Part shown: positions 33,975-42,632 of the stretch, piece after piece | Position numbering within the stretch: the first letter of the stretch is position 1 | Layout of the letters: each line of letters starts with the position of its first letter | Source of the DNA: DASUXA01 sp036378155 | Lineage (GTDB): Bacteria; Actinomycetota; Actinomycetes; Mycobacteriales; Micromonosporaceae | Direction of reading: 5' to 3' | Assembly: GCA_036378155.1 (NCBI GenBank) | Contig: DASUXA010000060.1 | Coordinates: forward strand, 21,356-85,355 | Length of the DNA stretch: 64,000 nucleotides | Notes under the pieces: model-generated | Told to the model about the DNA's origin: nothing | The model's database searches: none | What the model saw: only the letters and a program-made list of their open reading frames with translations | Position numbers and translations under genes: made by a program

Positions 33975-34922
33975 ATGAACGGACGTCGGTACCGTCGACG
34001 GACCAGCGACATCGCTGTGTCGCCGCCACGCCGGACGCCGGTCACCGAGGCGGGCACCGATACCGAACGCTTCCGCGACCGGCTGCTCAAGGGCCTGCAA
34101 CGCGCCATCGAGGAGCGCGGGTACCGGGACACCACGATCGCCGACATCGTCCGCCATGCCCGCGCGTCCCGTCGCACCTTCTACCGGGTGTTCGCGACCA
34201 AGGACGACTGTCTGCTCGCCCTGATGGAGGCGGCGAACGTGACGCTGATCCAGCGCATCACGGACGCCGTCGACCCGGTCGCGCCGTGGCCGGTCCAGGC
34301 GCGGCAGGCGGTGAGCGCCTACATCAACCATGTCGCGTCCAGCCCCGCGTTGTCGCTGTGCTGGATCCGGGAACTGCCGTCGCTGGGACCCGTCGCCGAG
34401 CGGGTGAAGCGGAACTCGATGAACGCGCTCGCCGACCTGGTCCAGCGGTTGACGGACAACGAACCGTTCCGCCGTGACGGCAGGCAGCCGGTCTCCCGCG
34501 AGCTGGCTCTGGTCATCCTGGGCGGGTTGCGGGAACTCACCGCGACCGTGCTCGAGGCGGGCGGCGACGTACGCGACGTACTGGAGGTCGCGGTCGCGGC
34601 GACCGTGGCGGTGCTCGGCGCCTCCCCGCCCATCGAGGACGCCGAGGCGGACACGAACCGCCGGCCCGTGCTCACCGACGCGCAGTGGGCACGGGTCGCT
34701 CCGCTGCTACCGCCCGCCAAGGGCGGGCTGGGCCGCCCACCGGCGCCGCACCGACAGGTGGTCGAGGCGATCGTCTACCGCGACCGTACCGGGATCGCGT
34801 GGCGGGACCTGCCCGCCGAGTTCGGCCCGTGGCAGACCGCGTGGAAGCGTCACCGTCGCTGGTCCGACGACGGTACCTGGGACCGGGTGCTGACCGAGCT
34901 GGCCGCGCCCGCCGACGAATGA
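33975..34922 (+). CDS. TetR-family regulator fused to IS5-type transposase N-terminal domain
   Basis: 315 residues. Residues ~30-230 are a TetR regulator: LLKGLQRAIEERGYRDTTIA, RHARASRRTFYRVFATKDDC and a helical ligand domain. From residue 233 the sequence changes to LTDAQWARVAPLLPP, VYRDRTGIAWRDLPAEFGPW and RRWSDDGTWDRVLTEL, the DUF4096-type N-terminal domain of IS5-group transposases, and then stops; no DDE catalytic domain follows. The frame is continuous, so this is a real fusion or an insertion scar retained in frame. It is encoded 7 nt after the monooxygenase gene and likely controls the operon through the palindrome at 30202-30227. Confidence 0.85.
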   Translation: MNGRRYRRRTSDIAVSPPRRTPVTEAGTDTERFRDRLLKGLQRAIEERGYRDTTIADIVRHARASRRTFYRVFATKDDCLLALMEAANVTLIQRITDAVDPVAPWPVQARQAVSAYINHVASSPALSLCWIRELPSLGPVAERVKRNSMNALADLVQRLTDNEPFRRDGRQPVSRELALVILGGLRELTATVLEAGGDVRDVLEVAVAATVAVLGASPPIEDAEADTNRRPVLTDAQWARVAPLLPPAKGGLGRPPAPHRQVVEAIVYRDRTGIAWRDLPAEFGPWQTAWKRHRRWSDDGTWDRVLTELAAPADE

Positions 34923-34927
34923 CGTGG

Positions 34928-34963
34928 TTCGTCGCCCATTCGACGTGTCGAATGGGCGACGAA
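34928..34963. terminator. 16-bp perfect hairpin between convergent operons
   Basis: TTCGTCGCCCATTCGA (34928-34943), loop CGTG, exact complement 34948-34963. It lies between the stop codons of the TetR fusion (34922) and the halogenase (34980) and can end transcription from both sides. Confidence 0.85.
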
Positions 34964-34979
34964 GCCGCGGGCGGGCGGA

Positions 34980-36806
34980 TCAGTCGTGGGCGAGCTGGAC
35001 CGCCGCGACGTCCGCGTCGCGGGCGGCTTCCCGTTGGACGACGACCAGACCGGCACGGATCAGCCGCTTGAGCGCCCGACCCTGCAGCACCGTCAACGTC
35101 GGGGCGAGTTCGGACCAGCGCACCGGACCGTCGTCCAGCGCTTCCCACAGCTCCTTGCCGCCGTCGCGGCCCAGGCACCGCACCTCGACCTCCGGGTCGG
35201 CAGCCGAGTAGATGCGGTAGCAGGGGACGGTGTCGGCCAGCGGCGCGGGAGCGCGGTCCGCGTTGCCGATCAGGTCGCGCCAATAGTCGGCTATTCCGTC
35301 GCGTACCTGCTGCGGAATGTCGAACGGCGGCGACATGCCCTTGAAGCCGGGGATGTCCACACCCGAACTGGGTCGGATCCGGGCGTCCGGCGACAGCGCC
35401 ACCACCGCCTCGGCGTCGAGCTCCACGGCGTCGGCGGCGGTGAACGCCTTCAGGTACGGTCCGTCGACCGACAGGTCGCGGGGGTCGCGGCTGTTCTTCG
35501 TCATGATGTTGACGAGGTCCGGGATCAGCGCGGTGTTCAGCAGCGCCTGGAACGTACCCTCGGTCGCGTTGTCGAGCTGGAAGCGGGCGCGGGTGCTCCA
35601 GTACGGGCTGCCCGGGTGGGCACGGGAGATCTCGTGGTACCACTGGTCGATGCTGAGCGCCCACGTCTCCGCCATCGCCCGCCATTCGACGTCGTAGTCG
35701 CGCCACAGGTCCTTCTTGGTCTGCTCGTCGACGCCGGCGTCGAAGGTCTTGCGCAGCACCAGCGCCGCCGCCCACGCCTGGGTCACCGCGAACGACATCC
35801 CGGACGAGAACAGCGGATCGACGAAGTACGACGCGTCGCCCACCGCCAGCCAGCGCTCCGCCAGCGAGCCGAAGCACTCGCTCACCCGCGAATAGTTCGT
35901 GGCGGTGTACATCTCCGGGCGTACCTGCTCGGCGTCGGCGACCAGGTCCCGCAGGAGCGGGATGGACCCGATGGTCGCGCGGAAGACCTCCGGGTCGCGG
36001 AGGTCGACCCGGGCGAGCGACTCGGGGTTTGTGACGATGCCGATGGACCACACGGTTTCCCGGACCCCGTCGATCACCCGCGGGATCGGGATGTACCACA
36101 CCCAGCCGTGTTCGAAGGCGACCGCGTAGATGGGCGAGTGGTCCCCGTCGCGGAACACGTTCCAGTCGCCGGGGGCGCGTTGCGCCGGGACGCAGTTGCG
36201 GAAGTGCGACCAGATGGCGATGTTGCGGTACTCCGACAGCCACTGCTTGCGGCTGCGCGATCCCCGCGCGGTCACCTGGTTCTCCCGGCCCGACGCGTCG
36301 ACGAAGTACCCGGCTCGGACCTCGGTACCGTCGTCCAGCACGACGGTCGAGCCGTCGGCGCCGGGGATGTGCCTGACGACCCGCGTGCCCTGGAACACCT
36401 GCGCGCCGCAGGACTGCGCGTGATCGAGCAGCACGGTGTCGAACTCGGCGCGGTTGACGTGGACCGACCAGCGCGGCACCCCGTCCGCGAGGTAGTCGGC
36501 GTGTTCGAAGAAGCCGACGAACGGATGGTCCTGGTCGGTGCCCCACTGGAAGATTCCACCGAACTTCTGGATCCAGCATTCGCTGGCGAGGACCTTCTCC
36601 AGGGCGCCGCTCGCCTGCAGCACCGGTATCAGCGGGTGCGCACCTGACTCGCCGATGTGCTCACGCGGAAACTGTTCCTTCTCGAAGATGGCGACCCGCA
36701 GATCGGTGTCGCGACACAGCATCGCCGCCAGCGTCGCGCCGGCAGGGCCTCCGCCCATGATGACGACGTCGTATTCGGGGGCGATTGCGGTGGCAGGTGT
36801 GACCAT
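34980..36806 (-). CDS. FAD-dependent halogenase
   Basis: 608 residues from ATG at 36806 (AGAGG upstream). FAD loop VIMGGGPAGATLA, then FPREHIGES, and WIQKFGGIFQWG, whose Lys fits the catalytic lysine that holds hypohalous acid. The halogenase fingerprint WxWxIP is present as WVWYIP. DASYFVDPLFSSGMSFA is the second FAD motif. The ~200-residue C-terminal extension is typical of halogenases acting on phenols, pyrroles or acyl groups (CmlS/PltA-like) rather than free tryptophan. It needs FADH2 from a flavin reductase, which is not in this cluster. Last gene of the isonitrile operon, 27 nt after the dioxygenase gene; I infer chlorination or bromination of the product. Confidence 0.9.
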   Translation of the reverse strand: MVTPATAIAPEYDVVIMGGGPAGATLAAMLCRDTDLRVAIFEKEQFPREHIGESGAHPLIPVLQASGALEKVLASECWIQKFGGIFQWGTDQDHPFVGFFEHADYLADGVPRWSVHVNRAEFDTVLLDHAQSCGAQVFQGTRVVRHIPGADGSTVVLDDGTEVRAGYFVDASGRENQVTARGSRSRKQWLSEYRNIAIWSHFRNCVPAQRAPGDWNVFRDGDHSPIYAVAFEHGWVWYIPIPRVIDGVRETVWSIGIVTNPESLARVDLRDPEVFRATIGSIPLLRDLVADAEQVRPEMYTATNYSRVSECFGSLAERWLAVGDASYFVDPLFSSGMSFAVTQAWAAALVLRKTFDAGVDEQTKKDLWRDYDVEWRAMAETWALSIDQWYHEISRAHPGSPYWSTRARFQLDNATEGTFQALLNTALIPDLVNIMTKNSRDPRDLSVDGPYLKAFTAADAVELDAEAVVALSPDARIRPSSGVDIPGFKGMSPPFDIPQQVRDGIADYWRDLIGNADRAPAPLADTVPCYRIYSAADPEVEVRCLGRDGGKELWEALDDGPVRWSELAPTLTVLQGRALKRLIRAGLVVVQREAARDADVAAVQLAHD

Positions 36807-36833
36807 GACATTGCCTCTCAAACGACGGTTCGC

Positions 36834-37640
36834 TCAGATGATCTGGATACGTTGCACGTGCCGTTCCGCCGATCCGGTGAAGGCGTTGCGCCCGTGCAGG
36901 AGGGCGTGGTTCTCGGCGACGACGATGTCGCCGGTTCGCCATGGGTGCGCGTAGCAGTAGCGCGGGTCGTGCAGCCGTTCGCGCAGGTCGTCCATCACCC
37001 GGGTGGCGTCGTCGGGGGAGATCCCGTCCACGCTGAGGAACAGCGGATTGAGGTATTGCGCGGGATCGAGCGGCTCGGCGTACCGGATCGTCGTCTCCCC
37101 CGTCGTCGGATGGGGAACGAGCAGCGGCCACTTCGTCAACCCGCCGTAGTGGGCGAGTTTTTCGGTGCGGTACGTGACGGTCGTCCGCGCCCACAATTCC
37201 CGCAACTCCGGCGGCGCCTCGCGGTAGACCTTGGTCGTATCGCAGAACACGGTTTCGCCGCCGGCACCCGGTGCGCAGCCCCGCACGCATTGGAACAGGA
37301 AGAATCGGGGCACGTACTCGGCGAACGCGCCGTCCCAGTGGAACGGAACGTCGCCCTTGTCGAACAGGTAGTTCTGCGGGTCGTCGCGGACGATCAGGTC
37401 GAGCACGCTGCCGAAGTCCCACTGCAGGATCTTTCCCGCGGCTCGGCAGTACCGCTCCAGGTCCGCGGGGTCGAGCAGCCCGAATCCGCGCAGGACAGTG
37501 ACCTTCGCGTCGAGCGTGGTCGCCAACAGATCGTCGATGGGCACATCGGCGAGGGTCTGCGTCGCGGAGGCGGAGGTGATCAGCGTGCCGAACGGGTGGA
37601 GACCGGTGCCGCCCAGGACGGCGAGCGCCGAACTGCTCAT
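36834..37640 (-). CDS. isnB: Fe(II)/2-oxoglutarate dioxygenase, PvcB/IsnB-like
   Basis: 268 residues, TauD/CAS-like fold. Iron ligands His and Asp in PFHWDGAF and distal His in AENHALLHGRNAF; the following Arg in GRNAF-HVQRIQ region binds 2-oxoglutarate. GGETVFCDT is typical of the PvcB/IsnB group. In characterised pathways this enzyme acts on the amino-acid isonitrile made by PvcA/IsnA, either desaturating it or removing CO2 to form a vinyl isonitrile. Its start overlaps the stop of the isocyanide synthase gene (ATGA), so the two are coupled, which strengthens the assignment. Whether it decarboxylates cannot be told here. Confidence 0.87.
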   Translation of the reverse strand: MSSSALAVLGGTGLHPFGTLITSASATQTLADVPIDDLLATTLDAKVTVLRGFGLLDPADLERYCRAAGKILQWDFGSVLDLIVRDDPQNYLFDKGDVPFHWDGAFAEYVPRFFLFQCVRGCAPGAGGETVFCDTTKVYREAPPELRELWARTTVTYRTEKLAHYGGLTKWPLLVPHPTTGETTIRYAEPLDPAQYLNPLFLSVDGISPDDATRVMDDLRERLHDPRYCYAHPWRTGDIVVAENHALLHGRNAFTGSAERHVQRIQII

Positions 37641-38701
37641 CGTGTTCTTCCTTCCGGTTGCCGGGATGTGAACTCCGACGGTTCGACGAGGACGAAATGG
37701 CTGGGGCGCGAGTTGCGCCAGACCAGGCGGGCGCCGCGTTCCTCTGCCTGTGCGCGTTTGACCAGCGTGTGCCTGGTGCCGTCGTCGAGCACGACACCGT
37801 GCCAGGGAGTCAGCCAGTTGTCCTGGGTACGCAGCAGGTGGAAGCCCAGCTTGTCGCTGTGGTGCGCCTGCGGATGAATGGACAGTCGTACCGCGTCGGG
37901 AAAGGTGCCGGCTATCAGCCGGCTCCACGCCTGGCTGCGCCGTACCACTTCGTAGGCGGTCGCCTTCGAACGGTTCCGGCGCTGGGTCGGGCTGAGGTCC
38001 GGCATCAGGACCGCGTTGTCCTCGACCATGAAGCGGTGGACGCCGTTGAACATCCGGCGCACCGCGGCGTCGGTCTTGACTTTCCGGCGAAGCGTCTCGG
38101 TGCTGTCCGCGAACTCGTCGACGAGGTGCCGGCGACGCGCGTCCCAGGTCATCCTCGGCATCGCGTCGCGCAGCCCGTACACGTCGAGCGAGCCGCCGGC
38201 GGTGAACCGGATGACCTTTCGCAGCGCCGCGCCGTACTCGTCGACGTGGGTGTCGGGGATTTCCAGCACGTCGCCGAACACATGCCCGTCGGAGCAGATG
38301 GTGACGACGGCACCCGGCGCGTACACCGCCGACACCCGCTCGCAGAAGCCCTGCAGCGACTCGATCGCCAACGCCTCCGCCATGTCCGGCAGCCGTCCGA
38401 GCGTCTTGCGGCGGTTGCGGGACTTCGCGGGAAACGCCGGGATGATGAAGTGGACTGGTTTGTCCGCCTCGATGAACCGCACCACCTTCTTCAGGTGCGG
38501 CGCGAAGCAGTCCGGGCACGGCGCGACCTCGCACGGCGCATCCGGATCGGTGCTGCGGCGGCGTGCGAACACCAGGCGTAGCACCTCGGTCGCGACCGCC
38601 TCGGCGCGCGTCGCGCGTCGCGACCGCGCCAACCGGGGTTGAACAGGACGACGTGTCTGCGAACCTTCACCAATCGATGTGCTTACCACTTCCGCACTCA
38701 T
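37637..38701 (-). CDS. isnA: Isocyanide (isonitrile) synthase, PvcA/IsnA/DIT1 family
   Basis: 354 residues. The family core is clear: VHFIIPAFPAKSRNRRKTLG, LPDMAEALAIESLQGFC, ICSDGHVFGDVLEIPD and AVRLSIHPQAHHSDKLG. PvcA/IsnA enzymes convert the amino group of Tyr or Trp into an isonitrile, taking the carbon from ribulose-5-phosphate. A Cys-rich bit, PCEVAPCPDCFAPH, lies near residue 65-75, of unknown meaning. ATG 38701 has GAAGGA 6 nt upstream; ATG 38707 would have no spacing. It is followed directly by the dioxygenase gene. Choice between Tyr and Trp cannot be made from the sequence. Confidence 0.92.
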   Translation of the reverse strand: MSAEVVSTSIGEGSQTRRPVQPRLARSRRATRAEAVATEVLRLVFARRRSTDPDAPCEVAPCPDCFAPHLKKVVRFIEADKPVHFIIPAFPAKSRNRRKTLGRLPDMAEALAIESLQGFCERVSAVYAPGAVVTICSDGHVFGDVLEIPDTHVDEYGAALRKVIRFTAGGSLDVYGLRDAMPRMTWDARRRHLVDEFADSTETLRRKVKTDAAVRRMFNGVHRFMVEDNAVLMPDLSPTQRRNRSKATAYEVVRRSQAWSRLIAGTFPDAVRLSIHPQAHHSDKLGFHLLRTQDNWLTPWHGVVLDDGTRHTLVKRAQAEERGARLVWRNSRPSHFVLVEPSEFTSRQPEGRTR

Positions 38702-38733
38702 GACCATCCTTCGACAGATGTGCGGCGTCGCGT

Positions 38734-39912
38734 TCAAGCGAGGCCGAGCACGAGGGGGAACTCAGGTCTTCCACCCAGCACGAAGGCGCCGGCCGACTGA
38801 ATGATCTGGTCGTTCGCGATGATGTGCCTCGCCATGGTGTTGACGTCGCGCAGCCAGATGTCGAGAGGGCTGGGCTTGTATATCGACTCCGTGCCGACCA
38901 GCTCGCACAGTCGGGATACGATCCGCTGGGCGGCCCGGAAGGAATGGGTACGAGCCAGCGTGACGCCGATCCTGGCGTCGGGCGTCATTTCCACGAAGTG
39001 GTTACGGTCCAGCGCGTCCCACAGGTTCTTCAACGTTTCGACCACCGCGGCGCGCGCGACGACGTATTCCATCTCGCATTCGCCCAGGATGTACTGCGCG
39101 CGGTAGTTGTCCGCCCACCGTTGACGGGTAGCCGCGATCACCTTGTGTTCGGCGACGCTACGCACGTAGTCCAGGGCAGCGCGGGCCAGTCCCAGCGGTA
39201 CGCCCGGCATGATCCGCACCAGCGCCTCGGGTTCGGCGAGCTTTCCGGTACCGCTCTTGGGTTCGCTGAAGACGAACGAATGGTGTTCCGGAATGAACAG
39301 GTCCTCGACCGCGTAGTCGTTGCTTCCGCTGCCGCGCAGACCGGTGGTGTCCCAGGTGTCGAACACGGTGACCTGGTCGCGCCGCATGAAGAACAGCCGC
39401 GCCACCGGCTGCCCGTCGCCGGTCGTCTCCAGCTCCCCGCCGGAGGTGACGAAGGCGCCGCCGACGACCAGGTCGGCGTGGGTGATGGCGCTGCCGAACT
39501 TCCATCGTCCGGTGAGCCGGTAACCGCCGGGGACACGCTCCGCCCGACCGGCGGGAAAGATCAGCCCCGCCGTGATCAGGTCGGGCGTCGGCATCAGTTC
39601 CGCGACCGCCTGTTTGTCGAGGTACCCCGCGAAGATGCCGGTCGCGGCGCCGATCATCGCGCACCAGCCGGTCGCGGCGTCGCCGTACGAGATCGCTTCG
39701 ACGATCTCCATCTGCTCGAGCGAGGTGAGACCGGGTCCGCCGAGTTCGGCGCTGAACCCCATCCGGTAGACGCCGATCGAACGCAGCCGTTCGACGATGT
39801 CCCTCGGGATCTCCCGGCTCGCGTCGATCTCGCTGCGGCGCTCGGCCAGTTCGGGTGCCATGGACCTGACGGCGGCCAGCAGGGAAGCCGCCGTGATCGC
39901 TTCCGTTGTCAT
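38734..39912 (-). CDS. Acyl-CoA-dehydrogenase-fold flavin monooxygenase (group D)
   Basis: 392 residues. The fold is that of acyl-CoA dehydrogenases, but the motifs GYRLTGRWKFGSAITHADL and DTWDTTGLRGSGSNDYAVED, and absence of the catalytic Glu of true dehydrogenases at the usual place, match group D monooxygenases such as HsaA, DszC and amino-sugar N-oxygenases. These use reduced flavin from a partner and hydroxylate aromatics, amines or sulfur. Placed between the SDR and the isonitrile synthase genes, with gaps of 10 and 32 nt. Likely a hydroxylase of the isonitrile product or of its aromatic precursor. It shares the need for reduced flavin with the halogenase. Confidence 0.85.
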   Translation of the reverse strand: MTTEAITAASLLAAVRSMAPELAERRSEIDASREIPRDIVERLRSIGVYRMGFSAELGGPGLTSLEQMEIVEAISYGDAATGWCAMIGAATGIFAGYLDKQAVAELMPTPDLITAGLIFPAGRAERVPGGYRLTGRWKFGSAITHADLVVGGAFVTSGGELETTGDGQPVARLFFMRRDQVTVFDTWDTTGLRGSGSNDYAVEDLFIPEHHSFVFSEPKSGTGKLAEPEALVRIMPGVPLGLARAALDYVRSVAEHKVIAATRQRWADNYRAQYILGECEMEYVVARAAVVETLKNLWDALDRNHFVEMTPDARIGVTLARTHSFRAAQRIVSRLCELVGTESIYKPSPLDIWLRDVNTMARHIIANDQIIQSAGAFVLGGRPEFPLVLGLA

Positions 39913-39922
39913 CGCTTGAGTC

Positions 39923-40726
39923 CTATCCGAGCGAAGGTTCGAACTGGTTCTGCGCGAGCAACGCGATGGCGGAGGTGGTCTGCTCCGGTCCCAGTGCCGA
40001 GTAGCCGCCGTCCACCGCCCATTCCGCGCCGGTGACGAAGCTCGCCTTCGGCGAACAGAGAAAGGCGACCACCTCGCCGACCTCGCGGGCGTCGCACAGC
40101 CGTCCGAGCATGTGGAATCGCGACGCCACCGCTTCGGTGCGCGCCCGGTCCCCGCCGGTGATCTCGTTCATCACCCGCGACCACGTCCAGCCCGGCGACA
40201 CGCTGTTCACCCGGATACCGTCGGGTGCGTACGCCAATGCCAGACTTCGGGTGAGTTGCAGAATTCCCGCTTTGCTGACCGGGTACTGCAGTCGGCCCGC
40301 CTGAGCGACGTGACCGCTGCTGGATGTGAAGTTGACGATGGCGCCGCCGTCGCGTAGGTGCGGACGTGCCGCCGCGCACATCTGGGCGGTACCGATGACA
40401 TTCGTGTTCAGCACATCGAGCCATTGCGCCCGGATGTCCCCGTGCGGATCGTCGTCGCCGTAGACACACGCGATATTCACCAGAGCGTCGATCCGACCGT
40501 TCTTCTCGACCGCGCCGTCCACGAACCGCTGGATGGACGCGTCGTCGCGTATGTCGAGCGGAACGAAATCGGCGCGGTCGCCCACCTCCTGTGCCGCTCG
40601 GCGACCGCCAGCCTCGTCGATGTCGCCGAGCACGATGTTTGCCGAGTAGCTGGAGAACACCTTTGCGACCTCGGTACCGATAATCGTCGCCGCGCCGGTT
40701 ATCAGCACCGTTCTACCGTCGAGCAC
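39923..40726 (-). CDS. SDR with altered cofactor-loop glycine
   Basis: 267 residues from GTG at 40726 (GGGGAG upstream). Catalytic Ser and Tyr-Lys are present (FTSSSGHVAQAGRLQYPVSKA, in which YxxxK is YPVSK), and the strand-2 acid DID suggests NAD. The cofactor loop reads TGAATIIGTEVA: the usual TGxxxGIG middle glycine is replaced by Ile. C-terminal GAEWAVDGGYSAL is standard. First gene of the isonitrile operon. It probably oxidises an alcohol or reduces a ketone in the pathway; the altered loop may weaken cofactor binding or alter its role. Confidence 0.87.
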   Translation of the reverse strand: MLDGRTVLITGAATIIGTEVAKVFSSYSANIVLGDIDEAGGRRAAQEVGDRADFVPLDIRDDASIQRFVDGAVEKNGRIDALVNIACVYGDDDPHGDIRAQWLDVLNTNVIGTAQMCAAARPHLRDGGAIVNFTSSSGHVAQAGRLQYPVSKAGILQLTRSLALAYAPDGIRVNSVSPGWTWSRVMNEITGGDRARTEAVASRFHMLGRLCDAREVGEVVAFLCSPKASFVTGAEWAVDGGYSALGPEQTTSAIALLAQNQFEPSLG

Positions 40727-41273
40727 GACAGGCTCCCCTCAACTCTGCCGTCAGCGGATGATCGCACGCCGGAAAAGCTCCATCATGAACTGCATCGGCG
40801 TACGTGAATAATCTTGCCCAAATAACAGCGTCGCGCGGCAGTCGCCTGAACCGGCGACGGTCGGGCGGCGTCAGCGCGCCGAGCTGGGGTTGTTCGAGGT
40901 GGACGGTTTCAGGGACATTGACATTTGTCTCTGTGACACGCTATCGCGGACCCCCGGGTACGCCCCCGCGATCGAGGGTCGGCATCTTACCGGCAGGCGA
41001 CCCGGCCCGCCGCCGCCCGCCGTGGACGTCCCACCGCGTCCCGCCGTACCCCGAGCGCTCGGCGCAGGACCGCTTGGCGCGACGCACCGAGTCACGGCGC
41101 GCCGCGCCGTGGACCACGGCGAGCGTGCGAGTCTGGGTCCCAAATGGACAGATGGAAGATCTTGACGCTGCGGCGGAGATCGGGACAGCATGGGTGAGTC
41201 GACTGGAACCTGACTGTTTGGAGCCCGTCCGCTCATAGCCGACCAGCAAAAGGTGATCGAATCGGGAGGAAAG
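40727..41273. promoter_or_regulatory. 547-bp divergent promoter region
   Basis: Non-coding between the isonitrile operon (minus) and the sugar ABC operon (plus). Two AT-rich spots stand out: 40795-40830, which likely holds the promoter of the isonitrile operon, and TTGACATTTGTC at 40918-40929, which resembles a -35 element for the plus strand, though its -10 (TATCGC at 40942) is poor. I saw no convincing palindrome. No gene is supported here. Confidence 0.45.
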
Positions 41274-42527
41274 TTGGGGAAGTACCTGCGCGGCGCGGTC
41301 CCCGTGATCGTCGCCGCCTTCGCGCTCACCGCCTGCGGGTTCAGCGGCGGGAGCGGCAACTCCGGCGGCGGAGACGGAACGCAGACCATCTCGATGCTCG
41401 TACCGAGTTACAGCGACGCGACGAAGTCCATTTGGGAAGGACTGATCAACGACTTCGAGGCGCAGAACCCGAAGATCAAGGTGTCGCTGGAAATCCAGTC
41501 CTGGGACAACATCAACGACGTCGTGCGCACCAAGGTCCAGGCGAACAAGGCTCCGGACATCCTCAACATCGACGCGTACGCGGGCTTCGCCAAGGACGGC
41601 CTGCTCTACCCCGCCGACCAGATCGCCTCCCCCTCGACCATCGCCGACTTCCAGGACTCGTTCAAGCAGAACGCCTCCCTCGACGGCACCCAGTACGGGC
41701 TGCCGCTGATCGCCTCCACCCGCGCGCTGTTCTACAACAAGGACCTGTTCGGCAAGGCGGGCATCGCCGCGCCGCCGAAGACCTGGGACGAACTGCTCGC
41801 CGACGCCACCCGGATCTCCGCGCTCGGCGGCGGCGTGTACGGGTACGGCATGCCGCTCGGCAAGGAGGAGGCCCAGGCGGAGACGTCGATCTGGACGTTC
41901 GGCAACGGCGGCAGCTGGACCGACGGCAAGAAGATCACTGTGAACACGGCACAGAACACCGAAGCCGTGGCGTACATGAAGAAGGTCATCGACGCGAAGG
42001 CGACCGAACCCAACCCGGGAGCGACCGACCGGACGCCGCTGATCAACGTGTTCATCCAAGGCAAGATCGGCATGATCGAGGCGCTGCCGCCGACCATCGG
42101 ACAGATCGAGCAGAAGAACCCGGCGCTGACGTACGCCGTCGCTCCGATTCCGACCAAGGACGGCAGCCCGGTGACGCTCGGCGTCGCCGACCATCTCATG
42201 GTGTTCAAGAACGGCGGCGACGCCGCGAAGAGGGAAGCCGACAAAAAGTTCATCGACTTCTTCTTCAAAGTGGACAACTACCTGAAGTTCGTCGACAAGG
42301 AAGGCTTCCTGCCCACGACCAAATCCGGGGCGGAGAAGACGACGAACAAGGACACGTTCCAGACCTTCCTGGCAGGGTTGCCGGACGCGAAGTTCTACCC
42401 GAGCAACAACGGCGCATGGCAGGCGACCCAGGGCGCCATCCAATCCCTCATCGGGCTGATCGCCCAGGGCAAGAGCCCCGACGACGTGCTCAAGCAGATC
42501 CAGGCCAAGGCGGACGCCGCCGGCTGA
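41274..42527 (+). CDS. ABC sugar transporter solute-binding lipoprotein
   Basis: 417 residues from TTG 41274 (GGAGG 4 nt upstream); GTG 41253 is an alternative. Lipobox LTAC with lipidated Cys21, followed by a Gly/Ser linker. The mature protein is a family 1 carbohydrate-binding protein: EGLINDFEAQNPKIKV, KAPDILNIDAYAGFAKDG, LFYNKDLFGKAGI and the Trp-rich AWQATQG. It should deliver a sugar or oligosaccharide to the permeases encoded next. The codon use contains more AAG and fewer GTA than the surrounding genes. Confidence 0.92.
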   Translation: MGKYLRGAVPVIVAAFALTACGFSGGSGNSGGGDGTQTISMLVPSYSDATKSIWEGLINDFEAQNPKIKVSLEIQSWDNINDVVRTKVQANKAPDILNIDAYAGFAKDGLLYPADQIASPSTIADFQDSFKQNASLDGTQYGLPLIASTRALFYNKDLFGKAGIAAPPKTWDELLADATRISALGGGVYGYGMPLGKEEAQAETSIWTFGNGGSWTDGKKITVNTAQNTEAVAYMKKVIDAKATEPNPGATDRTPLINVFIQGKIGMIEALPPTIGQIEQKNPALTYAVAPIPTKDGSPVTLGVADHLMVFKNGGDAAKREADKKFIDFFFKVDNYLKFVDKEGFLPTTKSGAEKTTNKDTFQTFLAGLPDAKFYPSNNGAWQATQGAIQSLIGLIAQGKSPDDVLKQIQAKADAAG

Positions 42528-42535
42528 CCGCTCGC

Positions 42536-42571
42536 CCGGCCGCCGGCGGCGATCTCGCCGCCGGCGGCCGG
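42536..42571 (+). terminator. 17-bp intra-operon hairpin after binding-protein gene
   Basis: Arms 42536-42552 and 42555-42571 are fully complementary. It follows the binding-protein stop by 8 nt and precedes the permease genes. Such hairpins protect the upstream message and reduce permease expression, giving excess binding protein. Confidence 0.75.
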
Positions 42572-42632
42572 TTGCTGCGACGCCGTCCCTCGTACCACAC
42601 TCGCGCACGTCCAGCGCCGCACCGGAGGAGCG

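Noticed and set aside
34980..36806. Assignment of the halogenase as a tryptophan halogenase
   Set aside because: The C-terminal extension and the IQKFGG environment look more like phenol/pyrrole/acyl types; substrate left open.
40804..41238. 144-codon plus-strand frame in the divergent promoter region
   Set aside because: No Shine-Dalgarno, no domain, biased Arg/Ser/Pro composition; more likely non-coding.
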